A DNA stretch of 64,000 nucleotides from Bradyrhizobium sp. KBS0727 (GCF_005937885.2 NZ_CP042176.1:248001-312000); one strand, 5' to 3'. Numbered from the stretch's first letter, positions 10,398 through 20,744 are shown. Made by a program: numbers and translations. The notes: generated from the sequence alone by a model not told the origin.

Positions 10398-11285
10398 ATG
10401 GCCGACGAAGCGCGTTCGCGACTGGGCCGCGGTCTTGCAAGTCTGATCGGAGATGTCGGCGGCGAGGCCGCGCATGTCGACCGGCCGCGCAACCAGCGCA
10501 AGGTTCCGATCGAATTCCTGAAACCGAATCCGCGCAACCCGCGCCGGACATTTTCCGATTCCGAACTCGGCGAGCTCGCCGCCTCCGTCAAGCAGCACGG
10601 CGTGATCCAGCCGATCGTGGTGCGCCCGGTCAAGGGCGCGCAGGATCGCTTTGAGATCATCGCCGGCGAACGCCGCTGGCGCGCCGCCCAGCTCGCCAGC
10701 CTGCACGAAGTGCCGATTGTCCCCATCGACGTCAGCGACGCCGATGCGCTCGAAATCGCGATCATCGAAAACGTGCAGCGCGAAGACCTCAACGCGATGG
10801 AAGAGGCGCAGGGCTATCACGCGCTGGCAGACGAATTCAAACGCAGCCAGGAAGACATCGCCAAGATTGTCGGCAAGAGCCGCAGCCACGTCGCCAACAT
10901 GATGCGGCTGACCAAACTGCCGCCGGAAGTGCAGGCCTATATCGCCAAGGGCGAATTGTCGGCCGGCCATGCCCGCGCCCTGATCAGCGTGCCCGATCCG
11001 CTGACCGCCGCGCAACGCATCGTCGCCGAAGGCCTCAACGTCCGCCAGGCTGAAGCGCTGGCGCATGAGGAAGGCGTGCCGGAACGCAAGCCGCAGAAGG
11101 CGCGTAGTAGTGGCGGCGGCAAGGTCAAGGATCCGGACACGATCGCGCTGGAAAAGCGTGTCAGCGACGCGCTCGGTCTGGCCGTGACGGTCAATCACCG
11201 CGATCCCGGCGGCAGTGTGCAGATCAGCTACCGCAACCTCGAACAGCTCGACGAGGTGATGCGGCGGTTGGCGAAGGGCGGTTGA
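10398..11285 (+). CDS. parB: Chromosome-partitioning protein ParB
   Basis: ParB binds parS and, as a CTPase clamp, spreads along DNA. The 295-residue protein opens MADEARSRLGRGLASLIGD, typical of chromosomal ParB. It has the CTP-binding core with PNPRNPRR, IIAGERRWRAAQLA and IIENVQREDLNAMEEA, then a helix-turn-helix around DIAKIVGKSRSHVANMMRL and a basic linker before the dimerisation domain. ATG 10398 is chosen over the in-frame GTG at 10377 because AAGGGAG ends 6 bases before it. Its four targets lie within 4 kb upstream. Confidence 0.96.
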   Translation: MADEARSRLGRGLASLIGDVGGEAAHVDRPRNQRKVPIEFLKPNPRNPRRTFSDSELGELAASVKQHGVIQPIVVRPVKGAQDRFEIIAGERRWRAAQLASLHEVPIVPIDVSDADALEIAIIENVQREDLNAMEEAQGYHALADEFKRSQEDIAKIVGKSRSHVANMMRLTKLPPEVQAYIAKGELSAGHARALISVPDPLTAAQRIVAEGLNVRQAEALAHEEGVPERKPQKARSSGGGKVKDPDTIALEKRVSDALGLAVTVNHRDPGGSVQISYRNLEQLDEVMRRLAKGG

Positions 11286-11303
11286 TTTCCCGAAACTTCT
11301 CCT

Positions 11304-11423
11304 CGTCATTGCGAGGAGCGTTAGCGACGAAGCAATCCATACTTTCCATGCGGGGAGATGGATTGCTTCGCGGAGCCTGTCATCGGGCGGCGCTTCGCGC
11401 CGACCCGTTGGCTCGCAATGACG
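11304..11423. repeat. Intergenic palindromic repeat family A, copy 2
   Basis: It runs from CGTCATTGCGAGGAGCG to GGCTCGCAATGACG with internal GAAGCAATCCAT / ATGGATTGCTTC. It separates the convergent parB and holA genes. Confidence 0.8.
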
Positions 11424-11441
11424 ACCCGCACGACACCGTGT

Positions 11442-12470
11442 CTACCCCCGTCGCCGCGCATTGGCGGCGATCGCGAGCAGGGTGCGTTGCGCGATCGCTG
11501 CCGCCAACGACGCCTGCTTGCGCATGTCGAGCGCAGCGGTGGCGAGCTGCTCGATGATTGCGGCCAGCTTGGTCGGGCTGAAATTGCGCAGCGCGATTTC
11601 GACATTGGCCTTGCGCGAGAAATGCAGCCGCGGAAATCCGCTCTCCAGCAAGGTCGACGTCGGCGTACCCTCGGCCACCGCCAGCGCCGATTTGTGCAGC
11701 CATGCCGCCTGGCGCTGCGCGGCGGAGATGATCACGCCGGGATAAGTGCCGGCGACCATCGCTTTCGCAAACTCGCTCTCGACCAGATCCGGCTTGCCCG
11801 CAAACGCGCTGTCGACGATCGGGTCGAGTTTTAGCTCGGACGCGTCGGAAACCACGGTCATGACGTCGTCGAGCGTCACCTCGCCTTGGCCATGGGCGTA
11901 GAGCGCGAGCTTGCGAAGTTCGTTGCGCGAGGCCTGCCGGTCGCCGCCGAGCAGCGCCGTCAACACCGCACGCGCGTCAGGCGCGATGCGCAAATCGGAG
12001 ACGCGCAGTTCGTCGTCGATCAACTTGGCGAGGTCGCGCTCGGTGTCCGGATAGCAGGCGATGGCGACGGCGGTCTTGGCGCGTTCGCAGGCCTTGCGCA
12101 GTGGCGATTCCGGCCGCAGCTCGCCGGCCTCGATCACGATGCGGCAATCCTTCAGCGGCATGTCCGCCAGCGTGTCGATTCCGCCGGCGAAACTGCGCGA
12201 GCCGGCGCGCACCCGAATGGCGCGGCGGCCGCCGAACAGCGGCACCGTCATCGCTTCGTCGACCAACCGCGAAGGTTCGGCGGCCAGTTCGTCGCCATCG
12301 AGCCGGACCAGCGAAAAGGGATCGTTGGGATCGTCGACGGCAGACGCCATCAAGGCGTCGGCGCGCTCGCGCACCAAGCCGGCATCCGGACCGTAGAGCA
12401 GGATAATGGGGCGGCCGGCATCGGGCCGGGCGAGAAAAGCGTCGATCTCTTTTCCGCGGAGCGCGACCAA
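11442..12470 (-). CDS. holA: DNA polymerase III delta subunit HolA
   Basis: HolA is the clamp-loader subunit that opens the beta clamp. The 342-residue protein shows IILLYGPDAGLVRERADALM at the AAA+-like N-terminus, a degenerate nucleotide site, then the conserved VRLDGDEL and PLFGGRRAIRVR segments. The frame opens with TTG at 12468-12470 (TTG GTC GCG CTC), 3 bases after the lptE stop; no ATG lies in the conserved N-terminus. The gene is third in leuS-lptE-holA, an order common in rhizobia. Confidence 0.92.
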   Translation of the reverse strand: MVALRGKEIDAFLARPDAGRPIILLYGPDAGLVRERADALMASAVDDPNDPFSLVRLDGDELAAEPSRLVDEAMTVPLFGGRRAIRVRAGSRSFAGGIDTLADMPLKDCRIVIEAGELRPESPLRKACERAKTAVAIACYPDTERDLAKLIDDELRVSDLRIAPDARAVLTALLGGDRQASRNELRKLALYAHGQGEVTLDDVMTVVSDASELKLDPIVDSAFAGKPDLVESEFAKAMVAGTYPGVIISAAQRQAAWLHKSALAVAEGTPTSTLLESGFPRLHFSRKANVEIALRNFSPTKLAAIIEQLATAALDMRKQASLAAAIAQRTLLAIAANARRRG

Positions 12471-12473
12471 GGA

Positions 12474-13025
12474 TCAGGTGCCGGCGACGAAGAACGACGC
12501 CAGCCGGGTCTGGATATTTTCCGCGATTTCGTTGGCCGCGCGATCTTCGGCGTCGCGGAAGGCGCGCGAGCGGGCGAAGCGCTGCAGAGTGCCCGGCATA
12601 TCATAGGACACGCGCGCGAAGGTGGTGCCGGTCATAACCGATTTGTTGGTGGCAAGCTCGATCAGATTGTATTGCGCATCGATGCCGTAGTTCTCGCTGG
12701 TCGGCAGTCCCGTGGCCTGATCGATCATCAGCGAAGAGCGGCTGGAGTTGAAGCGAAGCACCAGCCGATGGGTCGGCGGCATGCCGGTGGCGTTGCCGTA
12801 CAGCTTGAACGCCAGCGCGTTGCGGATCTCGACCTGGATACGGGCTTCGCGCGACGCATTGTTCTTGTCGACCGGCGGGACTTCGACGCCCATCAGCTTT
12901 TCGCGCAGGTCGGGCGTGCCGTCGGCATGCTCGGCATACATCGGCTGGAAGCAGCCGCCTGTCAGCGCCGCCAGAGCGGCTACGGCGAGCAGCCGAGCGA
13001 CGATCCGGGTGTTAGCCAACGACAT
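12474..13025 (-). CDS. lptE: LPS-assembly lipoprotein LptE
   Basis: LptE plugs the LptD barrel that inserts lipopolysaccharide into the outer membrane. The 183-residue protein has a lipoprotein signal with lipobox LTGGC, cysteine about residue 25, then CFQPMYAE, a common alphaproteobacterial start of mature LptE. The C-terminal [17 protein letters not shown] helix is also typical. It overlaps leuS by 14 bp and precedes holA directly, so translation is probably coupled. The family is divergent; call supported by lipobox plus gene order. Confidence 0.88.
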   Translation of the reverse strand: MSLANTRIVARLLAVAALAALTGGCFQPMYAEHADGTPDLREKLMGVEVPPVDKNNASREARIQVEIRNALAFKLYGNATGMPPTHRLVLRFNSSRSSLMIDQATGLPTSENYGIDAQYNLIELATNKSVMTGTTFARVSYDMPGTLQRFARSRAFRDAEDRAANEIAENIQTRLASFFVAGT

Positions 13026-15636
13026 TCACAATCCTCATCGGAACGACAATCACCTTGCGGACGGGCTTGCCGCCGAGGGCCAGTTTTACCGCATCAAGGC
13101 CCAGAACGGCAGCCTCAATTTCCGGATTTTGGGCGCCCCGTGGCACGTTAACATCACCCCGTTTCTTGCCGTTGACCTGGACCACCAAGGTCACCGTGTC
13201 TTCAACCAGCAAATCGCGTTCGATTTGGGGCCAGTTGGCCTCCGAAATCAGTCCGGATTGCCCCAATACCATCCAGCACTCCTCGGCCAGATGCGGCATC
13301 ATGGGCGCAAACAGTTGAACAAGGATGACGGAGGCCTCGCGGATGGCCCAGGCCAGGTCGGGGGACGGGGTTCCTTCCCGGGCCAGCACCTCGGCCAGCG
13401 CGTTGGCGAATTCCCGGATATGGGCAAGGCAGACGTTGAAATGCAGCCGCTCGATCCCCGAGGAGACCTTGTCGAGTGCGCCATGGGCCGCCTTGCGCAG
13501 CGCCAAGGCGTCCGGGCCGAACGCCGCCGGCCCGACCGCCGGGGCGGCCTTGGCCAGTTCGGCGGACTCGTTCACCAGCCGCCACAGCCGCTGCACGAAG
13601 CGCGAGGCGCCCTGCACGCGCTCGTCGCTCCAGATCACGTCGCGATCGGGCGGCGAGTCCGACAGCATGAACCAGCGCGCGACGTCGGCGCCATAGGTCG
13701 CGATGATGTCGTCGGGGTCGACGGTGTTCTTCTTCGACTTCGACATCTTCTCGATGGCGCCGATATGGATGTCTTCGCCTGAGGTGAGCAGCGTCGCGCG
13801 CTTGCCGTTGGGGCCGGTTTCGATCTTCACTTCCGCCGGCGTTACGTAGGAGCCATCGGCCTTCTGATAGGTCTCGTGCACCACCATGCCCTGCGTGAAC
13901 ATGCCGGCGAACGGCTCGTCCATGCCGATATGCCCGGTCGCCTTCATCGCGCGGGTGAAGAAGCGGCTGTACAGCAGATGCAGGATCGCGTGCTCGACGC
14001 CGCCGATATATTGATCGACCGGCATCATCCGGTTGGCGACATCTGGCGTGGTCGGCGCGTTGGCGTTCCATGGATCGGTGAAGCGCGCGAAATACCAGGA
14101 CGAATCCACGAAGGTGTCCATGGTGTCGGTTTCGCGCAGCGCTTTGCCGCCGCATTTCGGGCAGGCGACGTGCTTCCAGGTCGGATGATGGTCGAGCGCG
14201 TTGCCGGGCTTGTCGAAGGAGACATCCTCGGGCAGCACGACCGGCAAATCCGCATCCGGCACCGGCACCACATCGCATTTCGGGCAATGGATGACAGGGA
14301 TCGGACAGCCCCAATAGCGCTGCCGTGAGATGCCCCAGTCGCGCAGGCGAAAATTCACCTGCCGCTCGCCGACCGGCAGGTTGCCGCGCGGCTCCGCCTC
14401 CAGCCGCTTTGCCACTTCTTCCTTGGCCTGCTCGATGGTCATGCCGTCGAGGAAGCGGGAATTGATCATCCGGCCGTCGCCGTCATAGGCGGTGTCGGTG
14501 ATGACGAAGCTGTTCGGATCGATATCCGGCGGGCAAACAACCGGTGTATTGCCGAGGTTATATTTGTTGACGAAATCGAGGTCGCGCTGGTCGTGTGCCG
14601 GGCAGCCGAAGATCGCGCCGGTGCCGTATTCCATCAGCACGAAGTTGGCGACATAGACCGGCAGCTTCCAGCTCGGGTCAAACGGATGCACGGCGCGGAT
14701 GCCGGTGTCGAAACCCTGCTTCTCCGCGGTGTCGATGATTTCCTGCGCGGTGCCGATCTTCTTTACCTCGGCGATGAATTCCGCGAGCTTCGGGTTCTTC
14801 GAAGCCGCCGCCTGCGCCAGCGGATGATCGGCCGCGATCGCCATGAACCTGGCGCCGAACAGCGTGTCGGGCCGCGTCGTGAAAATCTTCAGCTCAGACT
14901 CGCCGGCCGGCGTCGTGGCCGGATCGAGCGCGAAACGCACCAGCAGGCCTTCGGAGCGGCCGATCCAGTTGCGCTGCATCAGACGCACCTTGTCGGGCCA
15001 GCGATCGAGGCCATCCAAAGCGTCCAGCAGTTCCTGCGAGTACTTCGTGATCTTGAAGACCCACTGGTTCATCTCGCGCTGCTCGACCACGGCGCCGGAG
15101 CGCCAGCCGCGGCCGTCGATCACCTGCTCGTTGGCGAGCACGGTCATGTCGACCGGATCCCAGTTGATCTTGCGCTTCTCGCGTTCGGCCAACCCTGCGC
15201 GCAGAAAATCCAGGAACATCTTCTGCTGATGCTTGTAGTAGCTGGGGTCGCAGGTCGCGAATTCGCGTGACCAGTCGAGCGACAGCCCGATCGACTGCAG
15301 CTGCTTTTTCATCGCCGCGATGTTGTCGTAGGTCCAGGCCTTCGGCGCCACCTTGCGCTCGATCGCGGCGTTCTCCGCCGGCAGGCCGAACGCGTCCCAG
15401 CCCATCGGATGCAGCACGTTGAAACCCTTGGCGCGCATGAACCGCGCCAGCACGTCGCCCAGCGTGTAATTGCGGACATGCCCGATATGGATGCGCCCGG
15501 ACGGGTAGGGGAACATCTCGAGCACATAATATTTCGGCCGCGGATCGTCGTTTTTGGAGGCGAAGATCGCCTTCTGGTCCCACTGGCGTTGCCAGCGCGG
15601 CTCGGAATCACGGGCGTTATAGCGTTCGGAGGTCAT
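13012..15636 (-). CDS. leuS: Leucyl-tRNA synthetase
   Basis: LeuS attaches leucine to tRNA-Leu. The 874-residue class I enzyme has the HIGH-type motif [13 protein letters not shown] near residue 50, the CP1 editing domain, a CPKC pair of zinc-ribbon cysteines (HCPKCDVV and ACPKCGGKA), and the KMSKS loop [13 protein letters not shown]. It ends in the typical C-terminal domain (VNGKKRGDV). Length matches the family. It is the first gene of leuS-lptE-holA. Confidence 0.97.
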   Translation of the reverse strand: MTSERYNARDSEPRWQRQWDQKAIFASKNDDPRPKYYVLEMFPYPSGRIHIGHVRNYTLGDVLARFMRAKGFNVLHPMGWDAFGLPAENAAIERKVAPKAWTYDNIAAMKKQLQSIGLSLDWSREFATCDPSYYKHQQKMFLDFLRAGLAEREKRKINWDPVDMTVLANEQVIDGRGWRSGAVVEQREMNQWVFKITKYSQELLDALDGLDRWPDKVRLMQRNWIGRSEGLLVRFALDPATTPAGESELKIFTTRPDTLFGARFMAIAADHPLAQAAASKNPKLAEFIAEVKKIGTAQEIIDTAEKQGFDTGIRAVHPFDPSWKLPVYVANFVLMEYGTGAIFGCPAHDQRDLDFVNKYNLGNTPVVCPPDIDPNSFVITDTAYDGDGRMINSRFLDGMTIEQAKEEVAKRLEAEPRGNLPVGERQVNFRLRDWGISRQRYWGCPIPVIHCPKCDVVPVPDADLPVVLPEDVSFDKPGNALDHHPTWKHVACPKCGGKALRETDTMDTFVDSSWYFARFTDPWNANAPTTPDVANRMMPVDQYIGGVEHAILHLLYSRFFTRAMKATGHIGMDEPFAGMFTQGMVVHETYQKADGSYVTPAEVKIETGPNGKRATLLTSGEDIHIGAIEKMSKSKKNTVDPDDIIATYGADVARWFMLSDSPPDRDVIWSDERVQGASRFVQRLWRLVNESAELAKAAPAVGPAAFGPDALALRKAAHGALDKVSSGIERLHFNVCLAHIREFANALAEVLAREGTPSPDLAWAIREASVILVQLFAPMMPHLAEECWMVLGQSGLISEANWPQIERDLLVEDTVTLVVQVNGKKRGDVNVPRGAQNPEIEAAVLGLDAVKLALGGKPVRKVIVVPMRIVNVVG

Positions 15637-15766
15637 GAAATCGCAGGGCTTTTTGTGGATTCGGGGTCCGGTTTGGGGACGGCGGACTAGGCCACAAAAG
15701 CGGCAGCGGGGTCAACGGGTTGGGGAGGGTGGGAGCGGACGTTGGCCGGGGCCGCAACGATCGCGG

Positions 15767-17461
15767 TTACCCCGCCATCGCCATCCCGGCCTCGTCGACC
15801 AGCTTGGCAAAGCCGTGTTCGACCACGGTGTTGCGGCCGCGGTGTTTGGCGGCGTAGAGGGCGGCATCCGCGGCCTCGATCAGGTCGCCGGGGCGCTGGC
15901 TGTCGTTGGGCAGCGTTGCGGCCACGCCGATGCTGACCGTGACGGTCTGGTGGCAGGAAGTCGCATGGGGCAAGCCCATATCCAGGATCGCCGCGCGCAC
16001 CGTCTCGCCGACCTCGAGCGCCTTGACCGGGCCGGTATTCGGCAGCAGCAGGCAGAATTCCTCGCCGCCATAGCGTCCGGCAAAGCCCATGGTGTCGGCG
16101 GCGATACCTGCCAGCGTTTCGCCGAGCCTGGTCAGGCAGGCATCACCTTCGGGATGGCCGTAGGTGTCGTTGTAGAGCTTGAAGTGATCGACATCGATCA
16201 TCAATAGCGACAGTTCGCAGTTGTATTGCTGCGCCTTCATCCATTCGAAATCGAGGCGGCTCTGGAAGCCGCGCCGGTTGGCGAGACCCGACAGCATGTC
16301 GATCGAGGCCATTACGGTGAGCCGGTCATTGGTGGCGACCAGTTCGCGCTCGCGCTGGCTGAGCTGGGCCGCCATCGCGTTGAAGGCGCGGGCCAGCGGC
16401 ATGAACTCGGACGGCAGGCGGCTGCGCGTGACGCGCGCCGACGAGTCGCCCTCGCCGAAGCGCCTGGCCATTCCGGTCATGACTTCGATCGGGTTGATGA
16501 TGAGCTTCTCCGCCGCGATCAACGCGCCGAGCAGCACGAACAGGCAGACGAAGCAAAGCTGGAGATAGGCGGTGCGGATCTCGCGGTTGATTGCCGCGGT
16601 GACCTTGGCTTCGTCGATGCTGACGATCAGCCGCGATTGGGTACCGGCAATACGGATAAAGCTGAGGGCGCGCTTGAAGCCGTCGGTCGCCGAAAACGCC
16701 ATGGAGCCGTCGGTCGCGTCGGAACTCAGCGCCTTGTCGGCGATCGCCGACAGCAGCGGCACATTGTCGAGCGACCGGCCGATCATGCTGGCCTGGTCGG
16801 CCGGTGCCGCCATGATGGTGCCGGTGCTGTCGATCAGCGCTGCCATGACACCGGGGCGGCCGCCGAGATTGCCGAGGATCTTCGACATCCAGTCGAGGCT
16901 GACGGCAGCGAGAATGACGGAATCGGACTCGTCGTTGATGGCCGACACCGGGTAGGCGGCCATCACGATGGGTGAGTTGGTCGGCTTCGCGAACAAGAAG
17001 TCGCTGAGGACGAAGTCGCGGGTTTCGCGCGTCTTCTTCAGATAGGCCCGGTCGCTGAGATCGAGGCCGACAAGGGTGTTGGTGGTTGAGCACTGCACCC
17101 GCCCATTGCCGCCGACGATCAACAGCGTGCGAATCCAGGGCAGGTTGGCGGGGAGGCTGGCGCGCATCATGTCGCAACTGCGGGCGATGCCGCCCGCCGA
17201 GGCGCGGATATAGGCGGCGGACTTCAGGATGGTCTCGACCGAGGAAATGACCTCGCGCTGGGCGTCGGCGCTGTGCCGGGCGAGGTTGGCGAAATCTTCG
17301 GAGGCCTGTGCGATCTGCCGGGCGCGGGTGTCTTCGAGCGAACGGGCGCGTTCCAGCATCAAGGGTGCCACCAGGATCACGGCGAGCAGCGCCAGCCGCG
17401 CGCGGATTCCCAGAAGCTTCTTGAGTTTGACCCTGTTGCGGTTGAAACTGACGCCAGACAT
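15767..17461 (-). CDS. Membrane diguanylate cyclase (sensor-HAMP-GGDEF)
   Basis: The enzyme would make cyclic di-GMP from two GTP in response to a periplasmic signal. The 564-residue protein has a first membrane helix near residues 20-37, a periplasmic region of about 250 residues resembling a double-Cache sensor, a second helix (LCFVCLFVLLGALIAA), a HAMP linker (NPIEVMTGMARRFGEGD) and a GGDEF domain. The active motif is GGEEF in GRYGGEEFCLLLP, with IDVDHFKLYNDTYGH for metal and substrate. The RxxD inhibitory site usually five residues before GGEEF is absent. The ligand is unknown. It is divergent from yggS. Confidence 0.9.
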   Translation of the reverse strand: MSGVSFNRNRVKLKKLLGIRARLALLAVILVAPLMLERARSLEDTRARQIAQASEDFANLARHSADAQREVISSVETILKSAAYIRASAGGIARSCDMMRASLPANLPWIRTLLIVGGNGRVQCSTTNTLVGLDLSDRAYLKKTRETRDFVLSDFLFAKPTNSPIVMAAYPVSAINDESDSVILAAVSLDWMSKILGNLGGRPGVMAALIDSTGTIMAAPADQASMIGRSLDNVPLLSAIADKALSSDATDGSMAFSATDGFKRALSFIRIAGTQSRLIVSIDEAKVTAAINREIRTAYLQLCFVCLFVLLGALIAAEKLIINPIEVMTGMARRFGEGDSSARVTRSRLPSEFMPLARAFNAMAAQLSQRERELVATNDRLTVMASIDMLSGLANRRGFQSRLDFEWMKAQQYNCELSLLMIDVDHFKLYNDTYGHPEGDACLTRLGETLAGIAADTMGFAGRYGGEEFCLLLPNTGPVKALEVGETVRAAILDMGLPHATSCHQTVTVSIGVAATLPNDSQRPGDLIEAADAALYAAKHRGRNTVVEHGFAKLVDEAGMAMAG

Positions 17462-17580
17462 CTTTGTCCCCTACCCCGCGTGGCAAGGTAGAGCGAAGGG
17501 TTCAAAAAGCCTTTCCCGAACTTGGTAAAATTCGAGGAAATCCCGTAAATCTACGAGCCGCATACGAGATAACGCGAGAG

Positions 17581-18258
17581 ATGACAGCACCGCTAACCAA
17601 GCCTTTACCAAACGGTCTCGCCACGGTGGAGCAGGAGATCGCGCGCGCCTGCAAGGAAGCGCGCCGCGAGCGCGCGTCGGTGACGCTGATCGCCGTGTCG
17701 AAGACGTTCGATGCGGCGGCGATTTCGCCGATTATCGGCGCCGGACAACGTGTATTCGGCGAAAATCGCGTGCAGGAGGCAAAGTCGAAGTGGCCAGCGT
17801 TAATTTCCGGCACCTCCGGCATTGCCCTGCATCTGATCGGGCCGCTGCAATCCAACAAGGCCAAGGAGGCGGTTGCGCTGTTCGATGCCATCCATTCCGT
17901 CGACCGTCCCAGCATTTGCGAAGCGTTAGCCAAGGAAATCGATTCTCAGAAAAAGCAGCCGGAATTGTTCGTCCAGCTCAACACCGGCGAGGAGCCTCAG
18001 AAGGCCGGCGTCGCGCCCGGCGAGGCGGATGCGTTCATTGCGAGCTGTCGCGACAAATACGGCCTGGCCGTTTCCGGGCTGATGTGCATCCCGCCGGTCA
18101 ACGAGGCGCCGGCGCCGCATTTCGCGCTGACCGCCAAGATCGCCGCGCGCAACGGGCTGAAGAACTTGTCGATGGGCATGAGCGCCGATTTCGCGGTCGC
18201 GATCCAGTTCGGCGCCACCCATGTGCGCGTAGGGTCGGCGATCTTCGGGCATCGGTAG
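17581..18258 (+). CDS. YggS-family pyridoxal-phosphate homeostasis protein
   Basis: YggS/PROSC proteins bind pyridoxal phosphate and keep the B6 pool balanced. The 225-residue product has the PLP lysine in LIAVSKTFDA, the FGENRVQEAKSKW motif, HLIGPLQSNKAKEAV, and the C-terminal LSMGMSADFAVAIQFGATHVRVGSAIFG barrel segment, which carries the phosphate-binding residues. ATG 17581 gives the family's normal length; the frame is open upstream without similarity. It stands alone between a divergent diguanylate cyclase gene and a repeat. Confidence 0.93.
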   Translation: MTAPLTKPLPNGLATVEQEIARACKEARRERASVTLIAVSKTFDAAAISPIIGAGQRVFGENRVQEAKSKWPALISGTSGIALHLIGPLQSNKAKEAVALFDAIHSVDRPSICEALAKEIDSQKKQPELFVQLNTGEEPQKAGVAPGEADAFIASCRDKYGLAVSGLMCIPPVNEAPAPHFALTAKIAARNGLKNLSMGMSADFAVAIQFGATHVRVGSAIFGHR

Positions 18259-18265
18259 CGTCTCG

Positions 18266-18368
18266 CGTCATTCCGGGGCGATGCGGAGCATCGAACCCGG
18301 AATCTCGAGATTCCTCGGGGTGCAATTGCACCCCTGAGGTCTGGTGCTAACGCACCATCCCGGAATGA
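18266..18368. repeat. Intergenic palindromic repeat family B, copy 1
   Basis: It begins CGTCATTCCGGGGCGATGCG and ends CATCCCGGAATGA, with nested palindromes GAATCTCGAGATTC and GGGGTGCAATTGCACCCC inside. It lies between convergent genes. Other copies are at about 35784, 52867, 55120 and 62712. Confidence 0.8.
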
Positions 18369-18380
18369 TGCCGAGAGAGT

Positions 18381-19166
18381 CTACTTGAATCCCGCCGACA
18401 CCTTTCCGAGCGAACCGAAATCAACCGCACAGAAATCGCCCGATTGGATCGGCAGCGGCGGGTGACAGGTGCCGGTCGTAACGACGCGGCCGGCCTTCAG
18501 CGTTACGCCGAGCTGACGCAATTCATTGGCAAGCCATGTCAGCGCCACCCGGGGATCGCCGAGCACGTTCTTGCCGTGTCCGGTGAATTGCTGACCGCGC
18601 AGCGCGATGACAGGTTTCTCCTCGACGAGATCGAGCGCGCGCCAATCGGTCGTTGTCGGCGGGCCGAGCACGAACAAATGCGCGCAGGCATTGTCCGCGA
18701 TGATCTGCGCGGCGCCGGCGCTGACGAAGTCTGCAAATCGCGAATCCGGAATCTCGATTGCGGGATGCAGCGTGTCGACCGCATCGAGAACCTGCTGCAG
18801 CGTGTAAGGGGTCGAGCGCGCCGGCAGATCCACGCGCATGCGAAAGGCGAATTCCGGTTCAGCGACGCGCATTTCGTTGCCGGCCATGGAAGCCGTGCCG
18901 CCGTCGGGAATCACCGTCTCGGCCAGGATGCGTCCGGCCATCGGACCGTCGACGTTGATGTGCTTCTGTCCGGCCTCGCTGGTCGCTGCGATCTTCCAGC
19001 CGAACAAATGTTCCGAAGAATATTTTTCGATCGCCGCCTGAATGGCATAGCCTTCGGCGCGGTCGCGCGGCCGCTGATCGGCGTCGATGCCCGTGAGCTT
19101 GGTACCGGCGCGCCAATGGTCGTGCAGAGTCTTCGACGCGGCGGCGATCTGGTTCTTGTCGAGCAT
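18381..19166 (-). CDS. 2-keto-4-pentenoate hydratase-like protein
   Basis: The 261-residue protein belongs to the MhpD/XylJ group of the fumarylacetoacetase fold, metal-dependent hydratases or decarboxylases of aromatic meta-cleavage pathways. Diagnostic stretches are GYAIQAAIE, FGWKIAATS, the metal-binding AEPEFAFRM (Glu-x-Glu), LHPAIEIPDSRF and VVTTGTCHPPLPI. No ring-cleavage genes lie nearby, so the substrate is unknown. It is downstream of, and on the same strand as, the L,D-transpeptidase gene, 15 bp away. Confidence 0.85.
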   Translation of the reverse strand: MLDKNQIAAASKTLHDHWRAGTKLTGIDADQRPRDRAEGYAIQAAIEKYSSEHLFGWKIAATSEAGQKHINVDGPMAGRILAETVIPDGGTASMAGNEMRVAEPEFAFRMRVDLPARSTPYTLQQVLDAVDTLHPAIEIPDSRFADFVSAGAAQIIADNACAHLFVLGPPTTTDWRALDLVEEKPVIALRGQQFTGHGKNVLGDPRVALTWLANELRQLGVTLKAGRVVTTGTCHPPLPIQSGDFCAVDFGSLGKVSAGFK

Positions 19167-19181
19167 GGATTGGATCCCCGG

Positions 19182-19751
19182 TCAGCCGATGATGATCTTG
19201 GTCTGCGGGCCCATCCGTCGCAACAGCCGCAGCATGGCGGATTTCGTCATCGAAACGCATCCCGCCGTCGGTGAAAAATCGAGTCGCGCCAGATGCAGGA
19301 ACACGGCGCTGCCGCGGCCGGCGATGCGCGGGCCGGCGTTGTGGTCGATCTCGACGATGAAGTCGTAGAGGTGATCCTGGCGCGTCAGCCGGTCTCCGGC
19401 CTGGTCGCGGAACAGCCGCACCGGCTGGTTGTAGTGGCGGTCGTTCGGGTCTTCGCACCAAGCGTCCTCGGGCCGGATCGGCCGCGCCGGCAGATAGGTC
19501 TGCGGCCGCGGATGCCGGTCGGCCCGCCACCATAATTGCAGGGGGCGGAAGCTGCCTTTGGGGGTGCCGCCATCGCCCTCGCGCTTGTTGGCCAGGATGC
19601 CGCCGCGGCCAAGTGCCACCGGGACGGTCCAGCCGTCCGCGGTCAGCCAGCCCCGGCGGGGGTCGCCGGCGGCGCGGTGGACCCGGATCATCGAGACCGG
19701 CCGATCACGCACAACTGTCTCATAAGTGATTGAAAAGGTAGTGCTTCCCAT
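19182..19751 (-). CDS. L,D-transpeptidase (YkuD domain)
   Basis: YkuD enzymes form 3-3 crosslinks in peptidoglycan or attach proteins to it through a catalytic cysteine. The product shows GRGGILANKREGDGGTPKG, AWCEDPNDRHYN, YDFIVEIDHN, and the active site SPTAGCVSM with the nucleophile Cys. I take ATG 19749-19751 (189 residues). ATG 19689-19691 (169 residues, MIRVHRAAG) is equally possible and leaves more promoter space before the divergent response regulator. No signal peptide is visible from either start, unusual for a periplasmic enzyme but seen in short members of the family. Confidence 0.85.
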   Translation of the reverse strand: MGSTTFSITYETVVRDRPVSMIRVHRAAGDPRRGWLTADGWTVPVALGRGGILANKREGDGGTPKGSFRPLQLWWRADRHPRPQTYLPARPIRPEDAWCEDPNDRHYNQPVRLFRDQAGDRLTRQDHLYDFIVEIDHNAGPRIAGRGSAVFLHLARLDFSPTAGCVSMTKSAMLRLLRRMGPQTKIIIG

Positions 19752-20003
19752 GCCCATGCCCAAATCTGGGGTTGCCTGCCCGGCCGCAATTGCTCTATTT
19801 GGCGCCATTACAGGACATTCATCCAAATGCCCTCCGAATCTGGGATAGACTGCGGTTCGCCTTGTGAAACTGTAACAATCTCTTACCTGAAGGCGAATGG
19901 GTACCGGTAACCCGGTTTGCTCGCTAACAGGTTCATCACCGACCAAGACCCGGCTTGAGACGCTTCCCTTGTGTCCGCCGCCTGCCTCAAGAGGATCGTA
20001 CCT

Positions 20004-20690
20004 ATGGCCAATGCCCGCAAGATCCTGATCGTGGAAGACGATACCGATCTGCGCGATACGCTGGTCGAGCAATTATCACTGCATGAAGAGTTCGAAGCTT
20101 CCGCAGTCGATACCGGCGCCAAAGGTGCCAGTGCCGCGAAGGCCAATTCCCCTGATCTGGTGCTGATGGATGTCGGCCTACCTGACACCGACGGCCGCGA
20201 AGTGGTGCGGTCCCTGCGCAAGGGCGGCTTCAAGGCCCCGATCATCATGTTGACCGGCCACGACACCGATTCGGATACTATTCTCGGGCTGGAGTCCGGC
20301 GCCAACGACTATGTGGCCAAGCCGTTCCGGTTCGCGGTGCTGCTGGCGCGGATCAGGGCCCAGCTTCGCCAGCATGAGGCCAGCGAGGACGCGGTGTTTT
20401 CCGTCGGTCCCTACAGCTTCCGCCCCGGCTCCAAGATGCTGACCGGCGCCAATGCCCGGAAGGTGCGGCTGACCGAGAAGGAGACCGCGATTCTGCGGTT
20501 CCTGTATCGCGCCGGCCAAATGCCGGTATCGCGCGAAACGCTGCTGCAGGAAGTCTGGGGTTACAATTCCGGCGTCACCACCCACACCCTGGAAACCCAT
20601 ATCTACCGCCTGCGCCAGAAGATCGAAAAAGATGCAGCCAATCCGGAAATCCTGGTGACGGAAGCCGGTGGCTACAAGCTGGTGCCGTGA
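20004..20690 (+). CDS. OmpR/PhoB-family response regulator
   Basis: The 228-residue protein has a receiver domain (KILIVEDDTDLRD acidic pocket, phospho-acceptor Asp in LVLMDVGLPDTDG, Thr in MLTGHD, Lys in AKPF) and a winged-helix output domain ending TLETHIYRLRQKIEKD...GYKLVP. ATG 20004 gives the canonical start MANARKILIVED. No histidine kinase gene lies in the window, so it is an orphan here. Its position divergent to an L,D-transpeptidase hints at cell-envelope control, but that is inference. Confidence 0.93.
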   Translation: MANARKILIVEDDTDLRDTLVEQLSLHEEFEASAVDTGAKGASAAKANSPDLVLMDVGLPDTDGREVVRSLRKGGFKAPIIMLTGHDTDSDTILGLESGANDYVAKPFRFAVLLARIRAQLRQHEASEDAVFSVGPYSFRPGSKMLTGANARKVRLTEKETAILRFLYRAGQMPVSRETLLQEVWGYNSGVTTHTLETHIYRLRQKIEKDAANPEILVTEAGGYKLVP

Positions 20691-20744
20691 TACGTTTAGC
20701 ACCTGCGATTCGTAGATTTTTGCGCATCCCGGTGCCCGGTTCGT

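Noticed and set aside
11886..13151. 421-codon plus-strand frame across holA and lptE
   Set aside because: Antisense shadow with no domain features; holA and lptE motifs on the minus strand are clear.
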